From the NCBI GenBank assembly GCA_010405405.1, contig MU004239.1:1442722-1506721 (forward strand): a DNA stretch of 64,000 nt. The letters are read 5' to 3'. A program made the translations under genes and the position numbers. The notes below the pieces were generated by a model. That model was given only the letters and a program-made list of their open reading frames with translations. It made no database searches and was not told the DNA's origin. This stretch comes from Microthyrium microscopicum. Taxonomy: Eukaryota > Ascomycota > Dothideomycetes > Microthyriales > Microthyriaceae. This document shows positions 9,894-21,212 of the stretch, in pieces (the stretch's first letter is position 1; every line of letters starts with the position of its first letter).

Positions 9894-12669
9894 ATCTTAC
9901 TCTGTCGAATTGTACGAACGTTAATGATTCTTGAACGATTACTTTTTGCCTTTTTGCCAAATGTCGCGACGAACATCTGCTACCAGTTTTCTTGCGATCT
10001 TTTGCCCTACGATGACACGAACGCGATGGTGGCTGTACGCTGATGAAAATCGTTGCGCGCGCGTTTCTGGTCCAATTGGGTGGCCTACAACGGGATGCAT
10101 AAACGAGCCAAGGAGTCGATATGCGGTGTTCTGACGTCAAATGTTTTGATTTATTGGCATGAGCGTCTTTGCGAATTGGGAGTGCTCACGGATGCTTTCG
10201 TTTGCATCCTCTCCACGAGGCTCCCGGGGGTATTTCCTAACGGCGACTTGAAACAATCCGGCATATCGGCTATGTCCCAAGGCTTCCGTAACTGGCGTTT
10301 TTCGGTACCTCTACTAGGAACAGATATTTAGCATCACCGGCTATTTCTGGAGAACGCATCGTTTAGATTCCTGTCGTTCGTTTGGTATCCCATTGTTCTG
10401 CTGCACGAAATGAAAACGTTTGATTTAGTCCTCGCGAGGACACTCCATCTCGGACATCGTCGCTCTCCGCATTCGCTACTGAGAACAGATGGTATTCGGT
10501 GTTCTGAAACTATTTCTTAACTGTCTGTTTACTGCATCTGTTTGCTGGATTAGGTACGGTTCGAGATATCCCTGTTATAATAGTCTATTAATCCAATGTT
10601 CTAACAAATGCTTCACGGACTTACAAATATTCTACTGACCCTCATGTAGGGGCACGCGTGAGTCTCGAACTAATTCCCTGGTCTCCAGATCTCAGATCTG
10701 CGGAATACCAGCACCTGTTTTCATGGAGATGACTTTTGTTTCATACCCAGCTCTTGCTGCATCTTGCATAACAAACCCTCATATATTCAAGTGTCAAAGC
10801 ATGCCGCTTTAGGTCAGCCTTGTAAGTAACCCCTTTAGGTATTGTTTCAGGGTCGACTGCATCGTGACATAATCATAAGGTTGGAGTTATAGGAGTGATG
10901 TTTGGACGCGAGATTGGAAAATGTGGGTGGCTGGGAAGCATGTCGCTCAGACGGAAACACGGGCATTTTCGACATCTACGCGTTATTAAAAACGCGTCTT
11001 TAGCTTGTCCTACCTTTAACTATATCATATAACCTCTTTCGCGATTGATGATAGCTCCACGGCAAACAAGCATAGCGCGTAGTATGATTATATTAATCGG
11101 GATTTGTAGGAGCTGTTACCCTTGATAGCAGATCGTCTCCTCCTACTTTATTATCTTTTGGATCCTACCAGCTACATACTAGTGAAAAGTGAGTAATGCT
11201 TAATTTACACTGGTTGTGGTAAAGCAGTCGATATTTTTTTTGTCATTTTCTAAGATATTAGGTAGTCGAGACTCATTCGAGAGCGGACTATTCAACGACG
11301 TGATTAAGGTATGTTTGTGAAGTTATCGTGCAGCCATGTCTACAGTCTGCCAGTGCTCTGAAAAGCTCAATGGGACAATTGGGATTCTTCTTAGCCATTA
11401 ACACGTTGTATAATACATGAGAGTTTAAGTTGAATCTGTGGATTCTAGAAGTTGAGAAATGTACTAGGTGCTTGACCAGTTACCCGGAAAGAGTTGTGAT
11501 ATAAGAAAGACAGGTTTATTTCGCCCCGAACTATCAATGATTTACCAATGATTCAGTCGCTTAATGCTCTGTGCAATGACAGTGCTTAACAAATACGAGA
11601 AGCAATATTTAGCTCTTTTATATCTATATTGGCTGGAATACGAAATCTGCGCTAGCTTTGGTAATCTTTGGATTGGTCTCTTATGGCGGTTCCAAATCAT
11701 AACCAATTCTATTGATTAGTCGTTTGTACGTCGATCTTCATCAATATACTAAGGTACTTCAGAAAACCTTCTCCCAATAGAGGACTCTTTCTATTTTCAA
11801 TCTTTTCATGATGACAGAATCTCTGAAATAAGAACATGAATCAATTGATTTGAGAGGCTCATTTTTGCCTCTGGAAAGCTGGCAACGGTATGGCAATATA
11901 AATGGCGACCTCCTATCGACTCTGATAGCTGCCACCAGTGCTGTTGATTCAAAGGTGCTATACTTCCCATTGTATTCGATCAAACTATCAAGTATGAAAC
12001 ACCTTCTTTGCAAACAGAGCACTTACTTAAAGATCGTAGCGTCTGGGAACCAACGAGGTTGATAGAGCGCGCCACGTATTTTGCTGACCTGTTGACTGTC
12101 ACCAATTTCGAATTTGGATAACCTAACCACAGCCAAGATACTACTGTTAATCGTTGCGCATATTTTCATTGCTACTGTGTCTCTAAGTAGTAAATAAGGC
12201 GTAAAATCGCTGTACTTGAGGATATTTTATTGAGCTAACATCTTGGTCGCTGAATCAAATTACTACGGGGTTGACAAGGGCCACAAGGCTGAACCTCAGC
12301 CTGATAGGTGGTTGCGAGAAGTAGCATTTGGTAGTTTCGACTTGGAAATGGGTACGACTTTGGTCTCACAATATCAGGCGAACATTCTCTTGTTATCATT
12401 GATCCAAATTCTCTTGTGGGTTTTCTCCAAGACCTGAATTCACATACAGTAAGCTTTTGGTGTAACAAAGCTATACCAAGAGTGACCAAGCATGTAAACA
12501 CTGCAAGTTTAGTCGTTTGCTCTCAGTAAAAACAGATTGCCCTGTGATCCAACCATCGCAAGCTATATCTATTCCTCTATTCTGCATTCTTGGAAGATTT
12601 ATTATCTACCGTTGGCAATATACTCCTTTCTGATAGCAAGTCAAGTGTCGTGACCTGACTACAGCGCTG
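9894..12669. other. 2.8 kb intergenic region
   Basis: No gene is recognised on either strand. It holds one MITE-like element (11893-12084, listed separately). The rest is ordinary-composition DNA with only short chance frames. It probably contains the 3' UTR of the Myb/SANT gene and the promoter of the dioxygenase gene. Confidence 0.5.
11893..12084. mobile_element. MITE-like element, copy G (intergenic)
   Basis: A 192 bp unit bounded by imperfect inverted repeats: the left end reads GCAATATAAATGGCG and the right end GCGCGCCACGTATTTTGC. The right terminus closely matches copy C at 45826-45844 (GCGCGCCATTTATTTTGC), and internal blocks recall copies A-D. No coding capacity. It belongs to the family whose other members sit at 39.6, 41.2, 45.7 and 59.6 kb and whose core resembles the introner-like introns of this window. 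Confidence 0.7.
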
Positions 12670-13643
12670 ATGCGGACTATCAGAACAGGCACTATCAGAA
12701 TGTCCACAACCTCCATCCTCCGAGCCTCTCTAGCCCGCGATGGCTTTGTGATAATCCCCAAAGCCATCCGCGAACCACGCCTCACCCAACTCCGCCTCGC
12801 AGCCCACGAAGCAGCGCAACTCGCCCGAGCAGGAAAATGGCAATGGATCCGCACTCTTCCCAAGCAGGCCAGCCAGCCCCTTAGGCCCTTATGCCCGCCG
12901 TACTAACGCGCATATAGTTTCCTCCCTGGAAAGAATCAGACATCTCCCACGGCATATGGGGCGTCCAACACCTCTTGCACCCCTCCATGCCCAATTCCAG
13001 CCTCTTTGCTTCCAGCTATTTCGACTCCACCATAATGTCCCCCGCCAAAGAACTACTCTCCACCGACTCTACAGCCTGCAAAGATGGGGATCTCGTCATG
13101 GAGCTGTATAATCTGCTCATACGACCTGACCACGACTTTGAACTAGTCTGGCACCGCGATGACATCCCACCCACCGCGACAGCCGAGGAGGAACGTGAGA
13201 GACTTGGCGGTAAAGCCTGGCACGCGCAGTGGAACTTGGCGCTCTACGATGACGCAAGTCTGATCGTGGTACCTGGCTCACATGTTCGTGCTCGCACGGA
13301 GGAAGAGAGGAACGCGGATCCGAAGGAGAAGGTGTTGAGTGGGATGATAGTGGTGAAGTTGGAGGCTGGGGATGTAGTGTTTTACAATAACAATATTTTG
13401 CATCGCGGGGTGTATGATAGTACAGTCGAGCGGTTGACGTTACATGGAAGCGTTGGACATTTGAATGGCCAGGCTGAGAGGGCGAGAAATGTGTTGCAGC
13501 ATGGAGTGGGGAGTTGGGTTGGGGAGGCGGATTTTGGGGAGTTGGATGGGGAGACGAGGAAGAGGGCGGAGGGGATGAGGGAACGGTTGGTGGAGATGGG
13601 GAAGGCGGCTGGGGAGGTGGGTTACTTTCAGGAAGATGTTTGA
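12670..13643 (+). CDS. Phytanoyl-CoA dioxygenase (PhyH)-like 2-oxoglutarate/Fe(II) oxygenase
   Basis: Exons 12670-12867 and 12918-13643 give 307 aa; a second in-frame ATG at 12700 could be the start. The fold is PhyH: N-terminal DGFVIIPKAI, then the iron site WHRDDIPPTA (HxD facial triad half), a long beta region with NLALYDDASLIVVPGSH, and the distal His in NILHRGVYD. The neighbourhood of the metal site is intact, so it should be a working dioxygenase; substrate unknown, as is usual for fungal members. The 50-nt intron has a perfect TACTAAC branch site and an ATAG acceptor, but the only donor that keeps the frame (KQ|FPPW) is GC instead of GT, so this appears to be a GC-AG intron. Transcribed toward rec8. 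Confidence 0.85.
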
Positions 13644-14058
13644 ATTGATATTGGGTGTTGATACATGCTATGGTAATGGGATAGTCTACAGGTTATGAGG
13701 ATATGATAGGAATGCTAAGATACTTCAGTGCGCGTCGGGCATCTGTTCCGTCCGTGGCTCTCGTTGGTAGCGTGGATGTTATGCTGCGATTTTGAAAGAC
13801 TCCAGGATAGTAGCTGCTTTCTAGGGACGCTTTACAATTGCAGTCTCTCTTTGGTAATGTTGGGTTTGTGATGGACTCCATGATAATAAATGCTTCCGTT
13901 CCTTGTGATTGCGGCTTCTCATTGGTAATGATGAATTGGACTTTATTCTTGGGTGTCGAAAGCCTGCCCTCTCTGTCGTGTTGATATGTGTCCCGTCAGC
14001 CGAGCTGAAGGATGGTGATAAGGATGCTAAGGCCATGATCATACAGTTCTGTACTGAT
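13644..14058. other. Convergent 3' intergenic region
   Basis: 415 bp between the 3' ends of the PhyH-like gene and rec8. It presumably holds both 3' UTRs and terminators. No gene or repeat is seen. Confidence 0.6.
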
Positions 14059-16320
14059 CTACAATACGTGGATAGAAATAGGTGTAAATGTCTGATCAAG
14101 CGTGCGAGATTGAGAGACTCGAAGCATGCTCTTGGTACCAAGACTCAGCACATGAAGCAATCCCATAGCCGCAATTTGCCGATTATTGGTGGCAGGCGGC
14201 AGTAACTCTTCGAAGGTAATGTGGTCAATATCAACTTCCTCAGCACCAAGTTGAGCAGATCGTTGATTCTCATCGTTTTGCTTGTCAAGGATAGCCTGTT
14301 GCACATGGCCGAGGAAGTTGCGGCTGTCCTTGTCGAGAACAGAGTGTAGGAATGCAGAATCGTTTGCAGGGACTGGAAGGTCATTGGAGGTGGAAGTCAG
14401 ACCAGCAGGCATATCGTCTATATTCATGAATCCATCATCGTCTTCGATCGGTGGATGCATGGGGCGTCCAGGTAATGGTGAAGCACCCATCAGACGAGAG
14501 GCGCGGGATCTCAGTGCAGATTGCGGATACTCTGGTGGTAGTGAAGACCCGCGTAGCGAGGCTGAGATGTTCCATGGCATTGCGGAGGATGGGTCTTCAA
14601 GGTCTGCAGCGCCAATACGAGGAATTTCGATGTCATTATCTTGCATCATGGGCATATCATCTTCTTGTGGAGCTCCTCGAGCTTGCTCCATATTTTCAGT
14701 GCGAGCACGAACATTGCGTTCCGCCTCGGTAGGATCTGCCTCTGCGCGACGCTTTTCAGGAGTTGTTTGAAGACGAACACCGGTGATCATCTCGAACAGA
14801 GCAATGCCGCTGAACATTGAGGCAAGCGGGCTTTGGATGATGGATCCAAAGACTCCGTCAGTGATACTATTCAATCCGGAGCCTAGGATCCAATGTTCAG
14901 CATTCTTCTTGGCTTGCGTCGGCATTTTGTTGCGGAGATGAATTTTGGAGGCTTCCAGCATGTTGGCACCGTAGTTCAGCATTTGGTCTTTCAGAACATG
15001 AGTGCGGAATGAAGTTGCACGGTCGTACTGAATGGGTTTTCGCACTCTATTGCGCAGAGGAGCGTTAAATTCCTCTTCTTCAGTGACGGATTCGATGATA
15101 GCAGCCGAGCTGGTAGGTCCTCCGCCTGTTGGTGCGGAGAGGTCATCTGATGGAAGGGGCATGTCGTCTCCAATCATTGGAAGATCGAGGTCCATTTCGT
15201 CGCCGAACTACGAACAGTTAGAACGATTGAAAAGCAAAGTGGTGAGAAGTCTATGGCGGACTTCGATCCCCGAGCGTGGTCAATTCAAGAGCCAGTAGAG
15301 ACATACCTGGATATTCCCATCATTGAGAGCTTCTAGGTGCTCACGTCTAACCTGTGAGCTTGCTCGGTCACTGCGATTTAGTCCTTGCTGAGTCGTCGGT
15401 CGAGGAGTTTTTGGTTCGATTGTGATCTGTCATTTGTGAGCAGAAATATTTCAGGAGAATATCAAATTCAGTGCTAGAGAACATGGCAGAATGGTCGATG
15501 ATCGCCTCTCATAGTAAAATCAAGACAGACAGAATATAATGCATAAAGCAATTGGGAGACTCACCAGATTTCCATCATCACCAAACACGAAATCAGCATC
15601 CTGCAAGTACTGTTCATCCTCTTGACGACCCAGTGCGCTACTGCGGCCATGCATGCTAGTACCAAACTCATCATCGCCAGGGAGGCCAAAGCCGTCATGT
15701 CCGAGTGAGCTCGATGATGGAAGCAGCAAATGCTGAGAATCCCCTGTTTTGGTAAATCCCTGAGACGTGTGCAGTGAGCCATCATCGACAGCCCAATCGA
15801 TCTCAGTAGGCTGCGAGAGAAGACCAAGATCCATGAGAGGGATATTGAAATCCGGCAGATACATCTCATCCACAGGCAGAGTCAATTCCTCTGGTCTACA
15901 TCCTAAATTAGTCTCTCTACTAGCGTAAAAATAAAGCACTCACCGTGCGCGACTATCCACATCAAGTTTCGCGAGACGAACTGCATGAAGAACGCCCTTG
16001 AGACCATTCTGAACAGACTGGGCATCGGATAGAACATAGCCCGCTTGCTGGTAGTAGACACGCGTAATGCCATAGAGAAGATTGCTCTGGAGGCGTAGAG
16101 CAAGAGGCGCGTCAGGAGTGATAACGACGTTGCATGCGCGAGTGACGTTGACCTGTTCAATTGCCTTGCGAGAGATCTTTTTGCATGTGGAGCGCTGACC
16201 GAGCGTTGCGACGAGCCTGTGGATTGTTAGAGATGGCCGTTAAGGGATGACAGCAAAGACTTACCAGACGGTGGCGATGCCGTCCTTGCGCGAGGTCAGA
16301 ATCTCGTGAGAGTAGAACAT
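14059..16320 (-). CDS. rec8: Meiotic cohesin kleisin subunit Rec8
   Basis: Five exons on the minus strand (16320-16265, 16216-15944, 15895-15565, 15426-15307, 15207-14059) give 642 aa with consistent phase. The N-terminus MFYSHEILTSRKDGIATVW followed by LVATLG is the Rec8/Rad21 N-terminal domain in its Rec8 version, and LRLQSNLLYGITRVYYQQAGYVLSD binds the SMC3 neck. The middle is acidic and disordered. The C-terminus (FEELLPPATNNRQIAAMGLLHVLSLGTKSMLRVSQ) is the winged-helix that binds the SMC1 head. Rec8 replaces the mitotic kleisin and holds sister chromatids in meiosis. The choice over Rad21 rests on the N-terminal TSRK and VWLVATLG signature. Introns are 48, 48, 138 and 99 nt; the 138-nt one has faint similarity to the introner family. 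Confidence 0.88.
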
Positions 16321-16877
16321 GCTGACAGAACTAGAGAGGAATAGAAGCCTCCAGTGACTTAATAGAGCTGTGCGTTATGGAAACAGAGGGGGAGCCCAGT
16401 GAGGGACAAAACGCGTTGATTATCGAAGTGCGCGTCGTGGATCAGAATTTTGTCATTTCTCGGAAAGTCAGGTGGATCAAAGAATAGACAAGTCGAGACG
16501 GGGAGTCTGGTGAAACTTGGGAACTGGTTTCTCTAGGACAATTTCTGCATTCGGGAGCCTGCTGAAGTTGGGAGCCTTCCAAATCGAGAACTCACGATAC
16601 CTCGTGGTCTAGTGGACTAGTACCGATTAGCCAATTGTGTCCACATCGACCGAGTTTTTGGCTGCATGTTTCTCCTGGTATAGTATCTTACTAGGCGATG
16701 TATAATTAGTGTCCTGGTAAAGAAAGAAATTGGAGAGTGCACTCTGGTACAGAACTGAGATGCATATTGATCTATATCAAGTTTTTGATAATTCTTCTGT
16801 AGGCATACTTGCCAGCTGCTGCTAGCTCTATTTTGTGCCATACTACTTGATATCTAATACTGAAGATACCCAAAGAA
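16321..16877. other. rec8 upstream region
   Basis: About 560 bp between the rec8 start codon and the 3' end of ubp6. No gene. At 16600-16620 the run CTCGTGGTCTAGTGGACTAG looks like a tRNA 5' half (A-box), but no 3' half or B-box follows. Confidence 0.5.
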
Positions 16878-18809
16878 CTAGCTAGAAGAGGCTCCTGCTG
16901 TTGTCGCATCTTTTGTCTCTTCAACAATTGGCATTGCAACGGCTCGATACAAGAGTACGAGGGCGCTGTGGCTTTGTCCTGTTGCAAGTTAATTTCAATT
17001 TGCTCAGTGATAATAGGCTTTCTTACCTCCACCGGAAAGCTGCTCAATGCGATCCGACTCATATTCTGACACTTTGTCATCATTAAACCACCACCATTTG
17101 CCATCCTCAACTTCCTCGCCAGTTCGCGGATCCTTGACGGGGCTCTTTTTGACGAAAGCAGTGTAATGACCGCTATCAGCTGTCATTCCCTGATGAGTAA
17201 TGATGCCTCTAAGCTCGTAGAGCCCGGTATGATTGGTAGTGGGGTCTGCTGCGTCCTCGGGATTCAACATGGCGCGTAACTCCTGCTTTGCTGCCAGTAC
17301 TGAAGCATGACGCTCAGCCTCAACTTCCGCATCAGTCTTGAAAACAACACCTTCCATATCTACATCTACGTCCGGCTTCTTCTCTTCCTTCTTGTCCTTG
17401 TCCTTGCCTTTTGGAGCCGCGGCCTCTGCAGGTAATGATTTTGACTCGTCCTCTCGGTTGCGCTTCTGTCTCTTGCGAGCACGCTCATGATCTTCTTGCA
17501 TACCTCGAACCTCGCGGAACTTGTCTCGAATTGGAGTCAACTTCTTCGAGAGTGTTTCGCCACAGAACTCAACGACATCCAACTCTTGAGGAAAGACCAC
17601 CTTCTTCATGATTTTTGCTTTCTTGTTAGAAGTCCGTCGCCAGTCAAAGCGCATATAATGAACAGTCAGATACTTCGGTAGTCTGTTAATTATTAGCTCC
17701 AAGCTCTTCAAATGGATGTTCGAACAAATGGTTGTGGGTCTGACGCTACTAGACTCAGATCCTACAACTTACCGCGTAATTTTGGAAGTTTTGGTGTAAA
17801 TCGCATCCCGGTCCAATACTGAAGATCGCTTTTCAATCTTCTCGACCAGACCATTGGCAAGACCGTCACGAAGATGACTGACTTCTCCGTTGATATGACA
17901 ATTTAGCTTCAAGAAAGTGTCGGTAGACTTGACAGGCTCTTCACCACCCTCCTTCGCGGCCTTTTCGTCGCACTCCATAATCGACTCAAAAGTGCCTGAC
18001 ATGTACTGATCCACAAACGGTATTTCCTGCTCCTTTCCGTCGGTGCCTACTTCCTTGGTCTTTACCTTTTGTCGGATTTGAGAAATGACTTGAGACCATG
18101 CTTCTTCGGCATCTTGCTGCGCATAGCCATTGCCATCGCGAGCCCGCTGAGCGAATTGGGGGTATGTGGCGCGTAGGGAGTTGAGGAACACCACCGGCGT
18201 AACCGGGTATTGGGTCTTTGACATTTGGTTGAACAGATCACGAAGACTGCCGACAAGATCGGAAGACATGCCAGATGAGCCGAGAAGTGAGGCGAAGGCA
18301 GAGCTCGCATCTGACTGACTGGAGGACTGGGATGATTTCCCAAGTTCTGACTGGAGTTCGGGGATGCTTTTCAAGGTTTGAATGGTAGCATTCATATAGC
18401 AGGTGTTTCCTAGGTTTTGTAGTCCAGGAGGAATGGCACCCTCGGACTGAGCGGCTTCAGCTTCTGTCATATCTTCGAGAAAACGAATCTTTTCTTTTGG
18501 TTTCTCGATTACAGTGCCGCTTCCAGAAGGAGAACCCATCATCATGAAAACATGGCCCTTTTTGGCGCCTAGACTGCTCAAGGGGGTATCATCCTTGAGC
18601 TGCCCGCCTTTCACGAGTATCTTTTGGCGTTCAGGTTCTACGCCAGTCAACGAGTATAACTGGAACTTGAAGGTTTCGCCGTTCGATGAGGGATCGAGTT
18701 CGACATCGTACTTTTTGCCTTGGTGCTTCACCACAACTAGAAATGGGGGATTAGCGAGCCTTGACTGCAGAACTCTCTCTATGGCGGGCTTACCAGGGAT
18801 TGTAGTCAT
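16878..18809 (-). CDS. ubp6: Ubiquitin carboxyl-terminal hydrolase 6 (Ubp6/USP14), proteasome-associated
   Basis: Three exons (18809 to about 17774, 17682-17027, 16978-16878) give about 597 aa. The N-terminus (about residues 22-95) is a ubiquitin-like domain that docks on the proteasome base. The USP catalytic domain follows: Cys box GLQNLGNTCYMNATIQTL, substrate region DGNGYAQQDAEEAWSQ, His box MTADSGHYTAFVKKS, and WWWFNDDKVSEYESDRIEQL. All catalytic residues are present. A lysine-rich, acidic insert (about residues 410-460) interrupts the fingers. The last exon restores the family ending SALVLLYRAV; without the 48-nt intron the frame would end prematurely. It trims ubiquitin chains at the 26S proteasome. 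It shares a 440 bp divergent promoter with the ARPC4 gene. Confidence 0.92.
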
Positions 18810-19250
18810 GGTTGAGCTCGAGTAGATGGTATTAGGAAAATGAGTAAGTTTGTGAGGGCGCAGATGTGGTGTGTTTGACAGAAAGACTTGATAATTGAAG
18901 AGCCAAACGTAGGTGGCAAGCGAAGATTAATAGGTGAAGCACCTGTTTGGAGTATCAATCAATGAAGCTTGATGATGTTTTGGTGTGGCTGACAACCGGG
19001 GGCAACTGCGGATGAGGGGCGACTGACGCGGTGGAAGGTGCCTGAAACTGCTCTTTCCTTTTGCGGTTTAACCTTTCTCCGCGAGAGCCTCTTCTCTTTG
19101 GCAACCACGACTGCAATAATGCCAAGACTTTGGGATGCCCCACCACCAAGCTGTTCTCCCCCTTGGACATCTCCAGCTCCCAAACAGGCAAATATCCGGC
19201 TTCATTTCCAATGTTCTAGGGTGTGGGTACTCTCTTAGCCACTGGTAACC
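18810..19250. promoter_or_regulatory. Divergent promoter between ubp6 and the ARPC4 gene
   Basis: 440 bp separate the two start codons of oppositely transcribed housekeeping genes. No TATA box is obvious. Frames at 18955-19238 are chance. Confidence 0.5.
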
Positions 19251-19863
19251 ATGGTACGTCTCCGGCTGCTCTATAGATTCTCCTCGAATTAGCTAACAGT
19301 TGTGGCCAGTCTCAATCTCTTCGTCCCTACCTTCAATGTGTCCGATCATCCGTCACCGCTGCTCTCTCGCTGTCCAATTTCGCATCTCAAGTCGCCGAAC
19401 GTCATAATTTCCCCGAAATAGAAGCAGGCTACTCGCCTGAAGCTCTTCTTAACCCTCTCACCGTTGCCCGGAATGACCATGAACGCGTCTTCATCGAGCC
19501 CAGCATCAACTCGGTGCGCATAAGCATCAAGATCAAGCAGGCTGACGAGATTGAGCATATTCTCGTCCACAAGTTCACACGCTTCTTGACTCAAAGAGCC
19601 GAAGCATTCTTTATCCTGCGCCGGAAACCAGTCAAGGGCTACGATATCTCTTTCCTGATTACAAACTTCCATACCGAGGAGATGCTGAAGCACAAGCTGG
19701 TGGATTTCATCATACAATTCATGGAAGAGGTGGACAAAGAAATATCGGAGATGAAGCTCTTTGTCAGTCAACAGCATGTCGAGTACCGATCTCTACTAAT
19801 AATCTCCAGTTGAACGCTCGAGCTAGATTCGTTGCCGAGTCTTTCCTAACGCCCTTCGACTAA
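19251..19863 (+). CDS. arc19: Arp2/3 complex subunit 4 (ARPC4, p20)
   Basis: Three exons: 19251-19253 (the ATG alone), 19310-19762 and 19810-19863, giving 169 aa, the normal length of this subunit. After splicing it begins [15 protein letters not shown] and contains the near-invariant tracts [20 protein letters not shown] and [20 protein letters not shown], ending [17 protein letters not shown]4 with ARPC2 forms the core of the Arp2/3 complex that nucleates branched actin at cortical patches. The first coding exon is just the start codon, directly followed by GTACGT; the 56-nt intron ends GTGGCCAG. The last intron is GTCAGT...CTCCAG, 47 nt. Easily missed or truncated by automatic callers. Confidence 0.95.
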
Positions 19864-20152
19864 TTCCAAGGAATAATTCATCCCGCGTTGCACTCGTCGC
19901 CTCCATCAAAGCTCCCCTATCCACTCGAGCTCATTAACCGTTACGATCACACTTGAAGCATTAGAAAGAGCGAATTGCTCCTGCAAACAAAAGCCAAGAA
20001 CTGCAAAATAGGGTAGATAAACTGGCTTGCCTGCGGACGCTTCGAGCGACAGGCACAGAAATCAAAACTGGCACACAGTCAGATTGAAAGTCCGAATTAG
20101 CCCACTTTATTATATATCGTGTTCGTTGCCGGAACAGAAGGTCTTTGCTGCA

Positions 20153-21212
20153 TTACACTCCCGCTGCAAATGCCATACCGCCCAACACAGCCATGCCCAG
20201 AGAGCCCAAAGGCGCACCCGTCATCATAGCATGATTAGCCGTTGTCGACGGTTTACTACTACTAGTAGTCGATCCTGATCCTACGCTTGCGCTCGTCTTG
20301 CCGGTGCTTGTACTAACCCCAGTCGTTGTGAAACCAAGAGTAGTACTCGCAGATCCAGACCCTGTCGATGCAGTAGCTGCAGTAGCTGATCCTATATTCC
20401 TCAGTCAGCAACCATGTCCGCGCGGCAAAATCTTCCTCCAAGAGATTCCATCAAATCACCCAGCATGAAAATCACACAAACAATTCGCTGATCATTCTCG
20501 TATGGAAGTAATAAAGAACTCACCACTAATTGCCCCTAGCCCTTGTTTTCCTGAAGGTGTGTAGTAGAGACTGACTGCACTGTCACTAGGAAATGAATCT
20601 GTTCGACTGGTTGCGCCTGTTGGTGTGCCTGTCACCTTTGCGCTTTTGAATACTCCTGCAATGTCCGTGGTGGGTGTTCCGGTGCACATGGAACTGCTGG
20701 CGGCACTGGCTTGGAGGAGGTAGCCGTTGTATTCGCGCTCACTTAGACCGCCGTGGACTTCGAGACATTTGCGGCACGCGGTCCAGTCGGCGAAGTAAGT
20801 TGATGGGGCGTTGCAGAGACATTCTGCTGAGGCTTGATAGTCTGTGGTTTGTTAGATTGGGGCTGGTGTATCAGTCTCGGAGTGTGAGGTGAGGTTGGAG
20901 GGAAATGGTAGCTAGATGCGAGGTGGTTGTCTTCGTAACAGCTAGATGGTTGGGCATGCTAGGGAATGGCATATAGGTCCGGGCAGAACGGGAAGACTTA
21001 CCGACTGATGCTGTCCCGTTTGGTTTGCATCCAGCTTCGATCGACACGATTGAGATACAAGGAGGGATCACGGTAGGGTTGGTGATGTTGGGCGAGCACA
21101 TGGAGTTGAGATAGTCTTGACTGGGGGCTGCGCGGCGCAAGAGCGAGTGATCAACATCGAAAATTGAGCCATATACCGGAATGGCGAGGAAGAAGAGTGT
21201 AACTGACTTCAT
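20153..21212 (-). CDS. Secreted Cys-rich, Ser/Thr-rich protein, probably GPI-anchored
   Basis: Three exons (21212-21002, 20841-20524, 20391-20153) give 255 aa in phase. An N-terminal signal peptide (MKSVTLFFLAIPVYGS) is followed by a Cys-rich region of about 120 residues: CSPNITNPTVIPPCISIVSI, then ASAECLCNAPSTYFADWTAC and RKCLEVHGG. A Ser/Thr/Gly-rich stalk follows, ending in a hydrophobic tail (GSLGMAVLGGMAFAAGV) that suits a GPI signal. Such proteins are common in filamentous-fungal walls; the precise role is unknown. The Cys pattern recalls small wall-protein modules but does not fit the CFEM spacing. Introns are 160 and 132 nt. Confidence 0.75.

Noticed and set aside
16590-16640. tRNA-like 5' half GTGGTCTAGTGGACTAG
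   Set aside because: No anticodon arm, T-arm or B-box downstream.
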